A DNA stretch of 64,000 nucleotides, from the NCBI RefSeq assembly GCF_001458175.1, contig NZ_CYPW01000032.1, forward strand, positions 24,665 through 88,664, given 5' to 3'. Below are positions 9,039-18,012 of the stretch, one piece after another; within the stretch, counting starts at the first letter, position 1, and every line of letters starts with the position of its first letter. The translations under genes and the position numbers were made by a program. The notes below the pieces were generated by a model, which was not told the DNA's origin, did not search any database, and worked only from the letters and a program-made list of their open reading frames with translations. This stretch comes from Shimia marina (GTDB lineage Bacteria > Pseudomonadota > Alphaproteobacteria > Rhodobacterales > Rhodobacteraceae).

Positions 9039-9956
9039 TCAGAGATCTTCTGATTTCACAAAGACCCGGCTTGGATGCAGCTCTCCGGCTTTGAAGATAC
9101 CAACGGCCACAGCTTCACCTTCATAGCTTGCCCAGCATTCTTCGCCGTATTCAATATCATGTGCCAGCACCATGCCCGGGTTGCCATTGCGCAGGCGCAC
9201 CGTGCCTTCGGGAGTGGCTTTGACTTCGGGCAGGTCCGCCAGCCCCTCTTCGAGCGGGCGCAGATGGGTGTCAAGCTCGGGTTGCTTCGCCATCTCGTCA
9301 ATTTTCTCAATGCTCAGCCCTTCGCTGGCATCAAAAGGGCCAGACCAGATGCGACGCAGTTCGCGTACGTGACCGTAACAGCCAAGAGCCGCACCCAAGT
9401 CACGGGCGATGGAACGCACGTAGCCGCCTTTGCCACAGGTCATTTCCAATGTGACGTGATCGTCGTCTTCACGCTCAATCATCAAAAGCTCTTCGACCCA
9501 GAGCGGGCGGGCGGCGAGTTCGACATCTTCGCCATCACGCGCCAGCTTGTAGGCGCGCTCCCCGTCAATTTTCACCGCAGAAAACTTGGGGGGCACTTGC
9601 ATGATGTCGCCGACAAACTGGCCCAATGCCGCTTTGATTTCTTCGTCGGAAGGACGGCTTTCGGACTGTGCGATGATTTCGCCTTCGGCGTCGTCGGTAT
9701 TGGTCGCTTGCCCCAAACGTACAGTGAACGTGTATGCCTTTAGCGCATCGGTGATGTAAGGGACCGTTTTGGTCGCTTCTCCGAGTGCCACGGCCAGAAC
9801 GCCCGTTGCATCAGGATCCAGGGTGCCGGCATGCCCGGCCTTCTTCGCATTGAAAGCCCAGCGCACTTTGTTCACCACAGAGGTGGAGGTCATGCCAGCG
9901 GGTTTGTCGACCACAAGCCAGCCAGAAATGTCGCGTCCTTTGCGTTTGCGTCCCAT
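9039..9956 (-). CDS. truB: tRNA pseudouridine(55) synthase TruB
   Basis: A 305-residue enzyme that converts U55 of the T-arm of tRNAs to pseudouridine. The catalytic aspartate lies in [13 protein letters not shown] (Asp47). Other family blocks are [10 protein letters not shown] at the N-terminus, [16 protein letters not shown] and [15 protein letters not shown]. The C-terminal part (about 240-305) is the small PUA-like extension. It lies in the conserved order rbfA-truB-rpsO, though with single genes inserted on both sides. Confidence 0.98.
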   Translation of the reverse strand: MGRKRKGRDISGWLVVDKPAGMTSTSVVNKVRWAFNAKKAGHAGTLDPDATGVLAVALGEATKTVPYITDALKAYTFTVRLGQATNTDDAEGEIIAQSESRPSDEEIKAALGQFVGDIMQVPPKFSAVKIDGERAYKLARDGEDVELAARPLWVEELLMIEREDDDHVTLEMTCGKGGYVRSIARDLGAALGCYGHVRELRRIWSGPFDASEGLSIEKIDEMAKQPELDTHLRPLEEGLADLPEVKATPEGTVRLRNGNPGMVLAHDIEYGEECWASYEGEAVAVGIFKAGELHPSRVFVKSEDL

Positions 9957-10135
9957 GCTTTTGACCTCTTGATGTGCAGTGAAGGCGGCGACCTACCGGA
10001 TCGGTTTGATCCTGTCAATTTAAGCTGATTGAAAAACACCCAAAGAGAAAGGCCACTGGAGCCTTTGTTGTGCCAGGCACGCCTTGAATAAAATGATGAA
10101 GTGGTTCCACTATTTCGGTATCGCCCATAAGCGCG

Positions 10136-10867
10136 TCACTCTGAAGTGATCACGCCCACCATTGGCCCGAGCCAGAACCCGGCATCCGATCGGTCAAGTT
10201 GGGGCGCGTGCAGACGGCTGACTTTGCCGTCAAAATAAAGCGCGTTTGGCGTCTTGAGGACATCTCGAAAGAAACGCCCAAAGCGATGAAATGTGACTGG
10301 TGTATTGGAGATCACAAAATAGGCGGTTGTGCCATCTTTGGAGGTGCCCACACCATTGCGTAAAAAGCGTGATGTGCTGTCTTTCAAAAAACGCGGATGG
10401 AGGGCGCCGTCAATCACCAGCATCGGGCCGGATTGTGTGGCGTCGCGGCATTCGGGGGCGTGTTTGGCGAAGGTCAGTGTTTCAATGACCTGCGCGGATT
10501 TGGGTGTGATACAAAACACGCCGTTGGGCAAAAGTCCAAAATTGCCGCGGCTCGCATTGGTGAGAAGCGGCGCTTGTTCTTTGTTATTTTCGACATAGTA
10601 GCCAACCGGACTGCGGTTGGCGTGATACATGCCCGCGTTCATTGCAAACGCGAGCTTTTGTTCGTCTGCAAGGTCGCGTTCGATATCACGAAATTGCCCC
10701 AACACTGTGCCGCTGTCATCTCTCAGAAAAAGCCGCAGGTCTTCTTGGGTGACATCAACGGTACAGACCGTCATGCTCGTGCCTTCAAAGCCTTCGTCCT
10801 GACATGTCACTGCACTGGCCCAGCCAGGGAGGAACATCACCAGAAGGAAGACAGCATAGCGAATCAC
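10136..10867 (-). CDS. Phosphodiester glycosidase family (NAGPA/DUF2233) exported protein
   Basis: A 243-residue protein with a Sec signal peptide ([19 protein letters not shown], cleavage after about residue 19). The mature part has the family landmarks: FAMNAGMY near 92, PVGYYVEN, GNFGLLPNGVF near 128, QSGPMLVIDG near 163 and NGVGTSKDGTTAYFVIS near 190. The fold is that of mammalian uncovering enzyme (NAGPA); bacterial members probably cleave sugar phosphodiesters or wall and exopolysaccharide linkages in the periplasm. Its start overlaps the rbfA stop by ATGA, so translation is coupled to rbfA. It is an unexpected partner for a ribosome-maturation gene. Confidence 0.9.
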   Translation of the reverse strand: MIRYAVFLLVMFLPGWASAVTCQDEGFEGTSMTVCTVDVTQEDLRLFLRDDSGTVLGQFRDIERDLADEQKLAFAMNAGMYHANRSPVGYYVENNKEQAPLLTNASRGNFGLLPNGVFCITPKSAQVIETLTFAKHAPECRDATQSGPMLVIDGALHPRFLKDSTSRFLRNGVGTSKDGTTAYFVISNTPVTFHRFGRFFRDVLKTPNALYFDGKVSRLHAPQLDRSDAGFWLGPMVGVITSE

Positions 10868-11304
10868 GGGGTGTCGTTGCCTTCTGCGTCACTGGCATCT
10901 GTCTTGGCCACATCTGCCTGAACCCGTTCATCAGACAGCATGCGCCGCGTGGCGTCCATCTGATCAAAAGTGGTGTCGATGCGGAAGCGCAGATCAGGCG
11001 CATGCTTCAGCTTGGCTTTGCGACCTATGATGCGGCGCAATTCCCCTTTGTGACGGGCCAGAAGTGCAATCGCTTCTTCCTGTTTGTCGCCCCCCAAAGG
11101 CAGTACAAACACCGTTGCTATGCTGAGATCAGGAGTCACGCGCACTTCGCCTACCGTCAGGGACAGGCGGGTGATATCGGGGTCATGCAATTCGTCACGC
11201 AGCAGGACTTCGGACAGGGTACGCCGGATCAGTTCGCCAACACGCAACTGACGCTGGGAGGGGCCACGGCCCTCAGAGAAAGAGTTCTTTGCCATAAGCT
11301 TCAC
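10864..11304 (-). CDS. rbfA: 30S ribosome-binding factor A
   Basis: A 146-residue protein. The KH-type fold is recognisable from [25 protein letters not shown] at the N-terminus, [21 protein letters not shown] in the middle, and the C-terminal [17 protein letters not shown]. RbfA helps late 16S rRNA 5'-end maturation and cold adaptation of the 30S subunit. The C-terminal tail of about 25 residues is acidic and poorly conserved. It is divergent from dapB with a 92-nt gap and coupled downstream to the phosphodiester glycosidase gene. Confidence 0.96.
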   Translation of the reverse strand: MKLMAKNSFSEGRGPSQRQLRVGELIRRTLSEVLLRDELHDPDITRLSLTVGEVRVTPDLSIATVFVLPLGGDKQEEAIALLARHKGELRRIIGRKAKLKHAPDLRFRIDTTFDQMDATRRMLSDERVQADVAKTDASDAEGNDTP

Positions 11305-11396
11305 TTAGGCTTTCTGACAGGCTTTGCCAAGCTGGATTGCTTTCTATAAGCAGAGGGCAACGTCGTATTGGCAGCCTGATAATTGGAGAGCCCCTC

Positions 11397-12206
11397 ATGC
11401 AAGACTTGCCCGGAATCGTCATCACCGGAGCCTCAGGACGTATGGGGCAGATGTTGATCAAGACCGTTGTGGAAAGTGACAAAGCCAAGCTTGTGGGCGT
11501 GGTTGAGCGCGAAGGGCATGACTGGGTTGGGCGCGATATCGGCGAAGCCATGGGAGGCGCGCCTCTTGGGGTGACGGTTACGGATCAGGCGCTTGATGCT
11601 TTTGCCAAGGCTCAGGCGGTGATCGACTTCACGGCACCTGCTGCCACGGTGCAATTTGCCAAATTGGCGGCTCAGGCGCGTGCGGTGCATGTGATCGGTA
11701 CAACCGGCATGACAGAGGATGATATCGCCCAATTGGCCCCATGTGCGCGTCATGCGGTTATTGTGCGAGCGGGCAACATGAGCCTTGGTGTCAATCTGTT
11801 GACCAAATTGACCGAGAAAGTGGCCGCTGCTCTTGATGAGGATTTCGATATCGAGATCATCGAGGCGCATCATCATCACAAAGTGGATGCGCCCAGTGGC
11901 ACTGCTTTGATGCTGGGGGAGGCCGCTGCGCAGGGGCGGGGCGTTGCGCTTTCTGATGTTGCCGATCGTGGCAGAGATGGAATCACCGGTGCCCGTAAAC
12001 GTGGCGATATTGGCTTTACGGCTATTCGTGGCGGAGACATTGTTGGAGAGCACGACGTTCTTTTTGCGGCGGCAGGGGAGCGCATTGTGTTGCGTCACCT
12101 TGCAACGGACCGTGCAATCTTCGCGCGCGGCGCTCTGAAGGCAGCGCTCTGGGGGCAAGGTCAAAAGCCCGGCGAATATGACATGTTGGATGTTTTGGGG
12201 CTGTAG
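11397..12206 (+). CDS. dapB: 4-hydroxy-tetrahydrodipicolinate reductase
   Basis: A 269-residue enzyme of lysine and meso-diaminopimelate synthesis that reduces the DapA product with NAD(P)H. The N-terminal nucleotide-binding motif is GASGRMGQ. The catalytic and substrate-binding block [13 protein letters not shown] lies near residue 160. [14 protein letters not shown] and IGTTGM are further conserved parts. The ATG at 11397 follows GGAGAG; an upstream in-frame ATG at 11337 is rejected because it adds 20 unrelated residues. It stands alone. Confidence 0.97.
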   Translation: MQDLPGIVITGASGRMGQMLIKTVVESDKAKLVGVVEREGHDWVGRDIGEAMGGAPLGVTVTDQALDAFAKAQAVIDFTAPAATVQFAKLAAQARAVHVIGTTGMTEDDIAQLAPCARHAVIVRAGNMSLGVNLLTKLTEKVAAALDEDFDIEIIEAHHHHKVDAPSGTALMLGEAAAQGRGVALSDVADRGRDGITGARKRGDIGFTAIRGGDIVGEHDVLFAAAGERIVLRHLATDRAIFARGALKAALWGQGQKPGEYDMLDVLGL

Positions 12207-12386
12207 ATTTTAGCCCAAGGTACTGAAATTAAATTGCGATTTCCTATGTGTTCCGCCGGTGGTGTGCTGGCGGGGGCTGGTTGGTATCGCCTCAAAAACG
12301 CGCTACTCTTTGGCTGTGGCCGACAAAAGATGTATTTTTTGTTGGCAGGTGGATGTTCGTGTGTTTTTATGCGGTCAGTCAAAAAC

Positions 12387-12402
12387 TTAAATGATCATTT
12401 AA
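12387..12402. promoter_or_regulatory. Perfect 16-bp palindrome before the quaternary-amine transporter
   Basis: TTAAATGATCATTTAA reads the same on both strands and lies 25-40 nt before the start codon of the binding protein, just upstream of its ribosome site. A dimeric regulator, for example a TetR-type BetI relative, could bind here. The regulator is not in the window and the assignment is a guess. Confidence 0.5.
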
Positions 12403-12426
12403 AAAATGACTCGCAGGGAGAGATGC

Positions 12427-13389
12427 ATGACCAAGATTTTGAAAGCCAGCTTGTCTGCTTTGGCCGTGACTGCAGTGGCAATGTCCGCTCAGGCTGCTGA
12501 ACTGGGGGCTGCGGATGAGCCAATCAAACTGGCCCTGAATGAATGGACGGGCCAGCACGTGACCACGCATGTTGCCGGTGAGATGCTCAAGGCCGCTGGC
12601 TACGAGGTTGAATATGTCACCGCCGGGATGATGAACCAGTTTCAGGCCATTGCGGATGGAGACATCCACGCGACGCTGGAAATCTGGTCTTCGAACGTCT
12701 CTGATCAATACGCTGTGCTGAAAGATGACGGCAAACTTGAAGAGCTGTCGGATCTTGGTCTGAATGCGCGCGAAGGCATTGCCTACCCCGCACATGTGGC
12801 CGATCTCTGTCCGGGGCTGCCGGCCTGGGAAGCGCTGAAAGACTGTGCGATCAATTTTGCCACTGCTGAAACTCTACCCGCAGGCCGCTTGGTGGATTAC
12901 CCCGCGGATTGGGGGACACCGGGTGCAGATCGCATGGTTGGGCTGGATCTGCCATTCAAGGCAGTGCCAGCAGGCTCTGAGGGAGCGTTGATCGCAGAAT
13001 TGCGCGCCTCTACTGAGAAAAAGTCGCCATTGCTGATCACCTTCTGGCAGCCGCATTGGGCCATGTCTGCATATGATGTGAAATTTGTGGAGCTTCCCGC
13101 CGGTGAAGATGCATGTTTCACGGATCCAGCCTGGGGGCCAAATCCAAACGCCATCAATGATTGTGACTTCTCTGCCAGCCGTATTTTCAAGGCAGCATGG
13201 CCCGGTCTGAAAGATAAATGGCCAGCCGCACATGAGATTTTGGTGAATTATCAGCTGTCCGTGGAAGCACAGCAGCCGATGATGGGCGCCGTGGATGTTG
13301 ACGGTGACTCCGTTGAAGACGTCGTTGCCGAGTGGATGGCCGCCAATGAAGGCGCCTGGAAGCCCGTTGTCGACGCTGCAACCAAGTAA
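12427..13389 (+). CDS. Glycine betaine/choline/proline ABC transporter, substrate-binding protein
   Basis: A 320-residue periplasmic protein of the OpuAC/ProX type. The signal peptide is residues 1-24 with cleavage after AQA. The mature protein begins with KLALNEWTGQHV and contains scattered Trp/Tyr (NEWTG, LEIWSSN, FWQPHW) that in this family form the aromatic cage around the quaternary amine. The ATG at 12427 follows GGGAGAG; an upstream ATG at 12406 would ruin the signal peptide. It heads an operon with the ATPase (6 nt gap) and permease, so it delivers substrate to that pair. Ligand choice between choline, betaine and related osmolytes is not resolvable. Confidence 0.93.
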   Translation: MTKILKASLSALAVTAVAMSAQAAELGAADEPIKLALNEWTGQHVTTHVAGEMLKAAGYEVEYVTAGMMNQFQAIADGDIHATLEIWSSNVSDQYAVLKDDGKLEELSDLGLNAREGIAYPAHVADLCPGLPAWEALKDCAINFATAETLPAGRLVDYPADWGTPGADRMVGLDLPFKAVPAGSEGALIAELRASTEKKSPLLITFWQPHWAMSAYDVKFVELPAGEDACFTDPAWGPNPNAINDCDFSASRIFKAAWPGLKDKWPAAHEILVNYQLSVEAQQPMMGAVDVDGDSVEDVVAEWMAANEGAWKPVVDAATK

Positions 13390-13395
13390 GACCAA

Positions 13396-14448
13396 ATGAC
13401 TGAAAAAAATAGCACCGCTCCGGCGATTGCCGTCGAAGGCCTTTGGCAGGTCTTCGGCGAAAACGCCGCTTCTGCACTGCGTGATGCACGTAGTGCTGGG
13501 GATGAAAAAAGTATCGCGGAAAAGCTCAAGGAAAAAAGCCTCATCCCGGCCGTTCGTGCCGCGAATTTTGAGGTCAAGTCAGGTGAGCTCTTTGTGATTA
13601 TGGGCCTGTCGGGCTCCGGTAAATCGACTCTCATCCGTTGCATTTCGCGTCTGATTGAGCCGACCGCCGGGTCGGTGCGCATCGACGGCGAAGATATTCT
13701 GCAAGCCAGCGACAAGCGGTTGATTGAGCTGCGCCGTCACAAGCTTGGCATGGTCTTTCAGCACTTCGGCCTGTTCCCGCACATGACCGTGGCGGACAAT
13801 GTTGGCTTCCCTTTGAAAATGCAGGGGATGGGCAAGGCCGAGCGCCGCGCGCGCGCTTTGGAAGTGCTTGAGATGGTTGATCTGAACGGGCGTGAAGACA
13901 CATATCCGCGCAACCTGTCAGGGGGGCAGCGTCAGCGCGTCGGCATCGCGCGCAGCTTGGCCGTGAACCCGGATATCTGGTTTCTTGATGAACCGTTTTC
14001 GGCTTTGGATCCCCTCATTCGCCGCCAATTGCAGGATGAATTCCTCAATATCCAAGCGACTCTGAAAAAGTCGATCGTCTTCATCACGCATGATATTCAG
14101 GAAGCCCTCAAGCTTGCTGATCGTATTGCGATTATGAAAGACGGGGAAGTGGTGCAGATTGGCACCCCGGAAGAGATCATTCTGCATCCGGTGAATGACT
14201 ATGTCGCAGAGTTTTCCAAAGATGTTCCCAAAGGGCGTCACGCACGGGTGGAATCCGTCTTGATGGAGGGCATCCCGGCCAATATGCCCGATGATCCCGG
14301 CATTCGCGTGGGCATGAGCATCGACGCGGCGCTGAGCAAATGTATGGATCTGTATGAGCCGGTGCCTGTGCGGGACGCGCAGGGTGAGTTGATTGGCGCG
14401 GTCAATCCGCATGAACTTGCCAAAGCTTTGCAGGCAGAAGAAACATGA
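13396..14448 (+). CDS. Glycine betaine/choline ABC transporter, ATP-binding protein (ProV-type)
   Basis: A 350-residue ATPase. It has the ProV-specific N-terminal insertion before Walker A (about residues 15-55), Walker A GLSGSGKST (about 75-83), Q-loop QHFGLFPHMTV, signature LSGGQRQR (about 175), Walker B IWFLDEPFSALDP and the H-loop FITHD. The C-terminal 80 residues resemble a single degenerate CBS-like segment; in OpuA-type ATPases CBS domains sense ionic strength. The stop overlaps the permease start by ATGA. It powers import of quaternary amines through the neighbouring permease. Confidence 0.95.
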   Translation: MTEKNSTAPAIAVEGLWQVFGENAASALRDARSAGDEKSIAEKLKEKSLIPAVRAANFEVKSGELFVIMGLSGSGKSTLIRCISRLIEPTAGSVRIDGEDILQASDKRLIELRRHKLGMVFQHFGLFPHMTVADNVGFPLKMQGMGKAERRARALEVLEMVDLNGREDTYPRNLSGGQRQRVGIARSLAVNPDIWFLDEPFSALDPLIRRQLQDEFLNIQATLKKSIVFITHDIQEALKLADRIAIMKDGEVVQIGTPEEIILHPVNDYVAEFSKDVPKGRHARVESVLMEGIPANMPDDPGIRVGMSIDAALSKCMDLYEPVPVRDAQGELIGAVNPHELAKALQAEET

Positions 14449-16517
14449 GCGCCGTTGAGACAGCCTCCCAAGATCAGGCGCGCAGGCTACAGATCACGCG
14501 GGGGAGTGTCGCGGCGCTTCTGGTGCTGGTGATTGCCGCAATCTGCCGATTTTGGGGAGAGGAGTTGACCTGGCTGGTGAGCTGGCCTGATGCGCTGACT
14601 GTGCCGATGACCGATTGGGTTGGTGCAGGCGTCGGTTGGTTTTTGGCGGTGTTCAAGCCGATTGCACGTGTCTTTTCCTATCTTCTTGAATTTCCAATGA
14701 CATGGGTCGGTGGGCTGTTGGGCGGCGCGCCCTGGCCGCTTATCTTGGGCAGCGTCACTGCGCTTGGCTGGTTGATCGGCGGCGCGCGCATGGCGGCCCT
14801 TGGCTTCTTCGGCTTTGGCTTTGTTGTGATCAGTGGCTATTGGCTTGAGGGTATGAACACGCTTGCTCTGGTGGCGGTCTCCGTGCCGTTGGCGGCGCTC
14901 TTGGGGGCGGGCATTGGCATTTTTGCCTTCGAATATCCGAAACTCAAAAGCAGTGTGAATGTGGTTTTGGATGTGATGCAGACCATGCCAACGTTTGCCT
15001 ATCTCACGCCTCTGCTTGTGCTCTTTGGGTTTGGTCCCGTGGTGGGTCTGATTGCCTCTGCAATTTTTGCGGCCCCGCCAATGGCGCGTAACGTCTTGTT
15101 GGGACTTGAGCGTGTGGAGCCAGAAATCCGCGAGGCGGCCGTGATGTCTGGTGGCACCCGGCGCCAACAGTTGTTTTTGGTAGAATTGCCCGCTGCGTCA
15201 CAACAGATCATGGTGGGCTTCAACCAATGTCTGATGGCGGCGTTGAGTATGGTCATTATCGCGGCGGTGATTGGCGGTTTTGAGGATATCGGCTGGGAAG
15301 TGCTCCTGACCATGCGCAAGGCGTTGTTTGGACCCGCGTTTCTTGCAGGATCTGTGATTGTGGTGTTCGCCGTTGTGATTGACCGCATGTCCGCCGCGCT
15401 GGCAGAGCCACGCCCGGCGCAGGACAAACGCGTGGCGCTGGGCATTTTTGCCATTGGTGCGCTGGTGGCTGTCTGGGCCGTGATCGCGGGGTGGAACCCT
15501 GCGGGTATTGCCGCCATGGATGGTGTCGCCGACAAAGTTGATCATGGGGTGGGACAATTCACGGCAAATCACGGTGCCACGTTGGACACGATCAAGAACA
15601 CCTCTATGTTCTATGGATTGTTGCCATTGCGGATTGGTCTGTCGGATGCGGTTTTGCCCTTTACATGGGGCTTTGCATGGACGGCGCAACATAGCTTTGT
15701 TTTTTACGCTGTCTTTGCTGCGATCGCTGCACTTGTCGCGTTGCGGGGACATCTGCCTCAGGCTGGCCTGGTATTGATTGGTGCCTATGTGCTTGAGACG
15801 GGCATTGCGCAATTGCCTTGGGCCTTCGTGATCTTTGGTGTTGGTGCCGTTGGTTGGGTCGCAGGGGGGCGTAAACTGGCCATTCAGGTGAGCGTGCTGC
15901 TTGGGCTGATCTTGGTTTCGGGCCTTTGGGAGCGTGCTTTGCTGTCACTGTATCTGAGTGGGGCATCTGTTGCGGCCTGTGCCCTTGTTGGCGGTGTGCT
16001 TGGGTTTTGGTCCGCCATGAGCCCACGGGCATGGATGGTGATCCGCCCTGTCTGTGACACATTGCAGACCATTCCGCTGTTCGTCTTTCTGATCCCTGTG
16101 CTTATGTTTTTCCAAATCGGAGAATTCTCTGCGTTTCTCGCTATTTGCATGTATGCGGTTGTGCCTATGATCCGCTACACTCGGCATGGTTTGATCTCCA
16201 CGCCAGAAGAAATGATCGAAGCGGCTACGGCCAGCGGGGCAGGCAAGTGGCAAACCATGTTTGAGGTGCGAGCACCCTATGCGGCGCCGACAATCCTGCT
16301 CGGGCTTAATCAGACTATTCTTTACGCATTTGCCATGTTGGTGATTGCTGCGTTGATTGGGACGACGGGCTTAGGTCAGTCCATCTTTCTAGCGCTTGGG
16401 CAGGCTGATGTGGGCCTTGGGGTCACCGCAGGAGTGGCGATGGCCATACTTGCTCTGGTGGCAGACCGACTGGTGCAAGGGTTTGCCGAAGAGCGCAAGC
16501 AGGCTCTAGGCCTGTAA
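14445..16517 (+). CDS. Fused double-permease of the glycine betaine/choline ABC transporter
   Basis: A 690-residue inner-membrane protein made of two ProW-like permease halves in one chain. Each half ends with its own binding-protein-dependent transport domain and EAA loop: EAAVMSGG near residue 225 and EAATASGAG near 590. Numerous hydrophobic segments lie between them. Most ProW/OpuAB proteins are about 280-350 residues and work as homodimers, so this chain would provide the whole channel. The start is coupled to the ATPase stop (ATGA). A strong hairpin follows the stop. Confidence 0.93.
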   Translation: MSAVETASQDQARRLQITRGSVAALLVLVIAAICRFWGEELTWLVSWPDALTVPMTDWVGAGVGWFLAVFKPIARVFSYLLEFPMTWVGGLLGGAPWPLILGSVTALGWLIGGARMAALGFFGFGFVVISGYWLEGMNTLALVAVSVPLAALLGAGIGIFAFEYPKLKSSVNVVLDVMQTMPTFAYLTPLLVLFGFGPVVGLIASAIFAAPPMARNVLLGLERVEPEIREAAVMSGGTRRQQLFLVELPAASQQIMVGFNQCLMAALSMVIIAAVIGGFEDIGWEVLLTMRKALFGPAFLAGSVIVVFAVVIDRMSAALAEPRPAQDKRVALGIFAIGALVAVWAVIAGWNPAGIAAMDGVADKVDHGVGQFTANHGATLDTIKNTSMFYGLLPLRIGLSDAVLPFTWGFAWTAQHSFVFYAVFAAIAALVALRGHLPQAGLVLIGAYVLETGIAQLPWAFVIFGVGAVGWVAGGRKLAIQVSVLLGLILVSGLWERALLSLYLSGASVAACALVGGVLGFWSAMSPRAWMVIRPVCDTLQTIPLFVFLIPVLMFFQIGEFSAFLAICMYAVVPMIRYTRHGLISTPEEMIEAATASGAGKWQTMFEVRAPYAAPTILLGLNQTILYAFAMLVIAALIGTTGLGQSIFLALGQADVGLGVTAGVAMAILALVADRLVQGFAEERKQALGL

Positions 16518-16534
16518 GGGGCATCAATAGATAT

Positions 16535-16570
16535 GCGAGCGACCGGTTCTTTCGAGAGCCGGTCGTTCGC
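16535..16570. terminator. Strong hairpin after the transporter operon
   Basis: GCGAGCGACCGGTTCT pairs with AGAGCCGGTCGTTCGC around a TTCG loop, with one or two wobble or mismatch positions. No T-run follows, so it may be a 3' mRNA-stabilising structure or a weak terminator rather than a classical intrinsic terminator. It begins 18 nt after the permease stop. Confidence 0.6.
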
Positions 16571-16697
16571 CTAAGTGATAGGTCTGACCTATCCGACAGA
16601 ACAGGTTGCGTGTGAGTTGGAAGGCTCTAAGAGGCGACAAAAGCCGCTTTTTCTTTCATTTTGTTCTTTGGTGGCACAGTTTTGAAAGGCGTCTGTC

Positions 16698-17705
16698 ATG
16701 ACTGGAAAGCGCAAATTAACAAACAAAAGCAGTAACTTAAATCGTTCTTCTGCGGGGGCGCCCAATACGTTTCTTTGGGGGGCGGTTTGCGTGTCGGTTC
16801 TGGGAATGGGGTCTTTCTTGGCCTTTTCTGATGCCATCAAAGAGGTGCGCCGCCCGTTTCCCGAATTCCACAACGCGGCGTCTGTGGTGATTGCGGACGA
16901 CCATGTTCTGTTGCCACAGTCAGCGACCTTGCGTGAGGTGATGACGCCTGAAGAGCTGGATATGGTTGGGCGCAATCATATGTTCTCTTTTATGGATGTG
17001 GCACGCCAAAAGCGGGTTATCTCGCATTCCAAAGCTGTGATAGCGCGCTATCCGGACTATGCAGGCGCTTACGCCACGGCTGCGCATAGCCTCAGCAGCA
17101 TTGCGATTATGATGAGTGACGCCGGGCGGGCGCAGGTAGTTCTGCGAGAAGCGCATGCGATGCTTGAACTGGCGCTAGAGAGGGATAGTGAAGATCCTTG
17201 GACTTCGTCTGCAGAGGCGTGGACAGCCTTTGGCGCAGGACGTTTGGAGGAAGCAAAACAGATAAGTTTACAGGCTTATAGCGCAGCAGAAGGAGACCAG
17301 TGCATCCTGATCTTTCACGCACTGATACTGTTGTTCCTGGGAGAATTCGAGGAGGTTCTGCAGGTCACGCAACCTATTTCGGATGTTCCGGAGCAGGGCA
17401 ATCCAGCGATTTATGGTTTCGCGGCCTTTGAGCTTGGCAACTATCAATCTGCCTTGGATGCGTTTGAGTTGGCTCTCAATCGGGGTGTTGAACAAAACGC
17501 AGTGCGCGCCTCTTTCCTTGCAGCTTCTTATGAGGCCGTTGGGCGTCACGAAGAGGCGACAAAGCTGGTGGGGGAGATCAAGCGGCGGTGGCCCACATTC
17601 CGGCCTGAAAGGGTGCACGCTGTGTTCATGACGGGTATTTCCGAAGACTATGGAAAGCGGTATTTGCGTTTGTTTCAGGCGGCAGGATGGCGCAGCGATA
17701 CATAG
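16698..17705 (+). CDS. Membrane-anchored TPR-like protein, first of a tandem pair
   Basis: A 335-residue protein with a basic N-terminus, one membrane segment (about residues 25-48, FLWGAVCVSVLGMGSFLAF) and a soluble part outside the membrane. From about residue 100 on it is built of helical pairs resembling tetratricopeptide repeats (AYATAAHSLSSIAI, SAEAWTAFGAGRLEEA, YGFAAFELGNYQSALDAFELAL, FLAASYEAVGRHEEATKLV). It ends with a motif shared with the gene downstream: a basic RRWPTFRPE block and a closing LFQAAGW. Such proteins scaffold complexes, but no partner is evident. Confidence 0.75.
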   Translation: MTGKRKLTNKSSNLNRSSAGAPNTFLWGAVCVSVLGMGSFLAFSDAIKEVRRPFPEFHNAASVVIADDHVLLPQSATLREVMTPEELDMVGRNHMFSFMDVARQKRVISHSKAVIARYPDYAGAYATAAHSLSSIAIMMSDAGRAQVVLREAHAMLELALERDSEDPWTSSAEAWTAFGAGRLEEAKQISLQAYSAAEGDQCILIFHALILLFLGEFEEVLQVTQPISDVPEQGNPAIYGFAAFELGNYQSALDAFELALNRGVEQNAVRASFLAASYEAVGRHEEATKLVGEIKRRWPTFRPERVHAVFMTGISEDYGKRYLRLFQAAGWRSDT

Positions 17706-18012
17706 GGATGTGTCGGTGTGTTAACTTTTTTCGGCAAGGCCGTTTTTGACGTCGGTATTGCGTCGGTTTTCCACCGGTATCACAGCGGTGCTTTTTCAGG
17801 CGTGCAAAGGTTAACGGTTCGACGTCAAAATTTCTGCCTCGGGGGTGACCGAAACGGGTTTCGGTGCTTTGCTGGAAGGTATGTTAACATTCCCCCTCTA
17901 GGTCAGGTCAGGTCAGGTCAGGAAAATGCGCGGCCATGTTTAAATCTGGAGTTGGCCGCATGAGAGAGGCCGGGAACTATGACAGACTGCTTCCCAAGTT
18001 AAGACAGACAGG
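17706..18012. other. Intergenic region with short repeats and hairpins
   Basis: No convincing gene lies here; an 81-codon frame at 17718-17963 has no ribosome site or family resemblance. The region holds three GTTAAC sites (17720, 17810, 17883; the last inside the palindrome ATGTTAACAT), an 18-nt hairpin ACCGAAAC/GTTTCGGT (17848-17865), and four exact tandem copies of GGTCA (17901-17920). It separates the two TPR-like paralogues and could carry the promoter of the second one. Confidence 0.5.

Noticed and set aside
17718..17963. 81-codon frame between the TPR-like genes
   Set aside because: No ribosome site and no family resemblance; it crosses the GGTCA tandem repeat and the hairpin.
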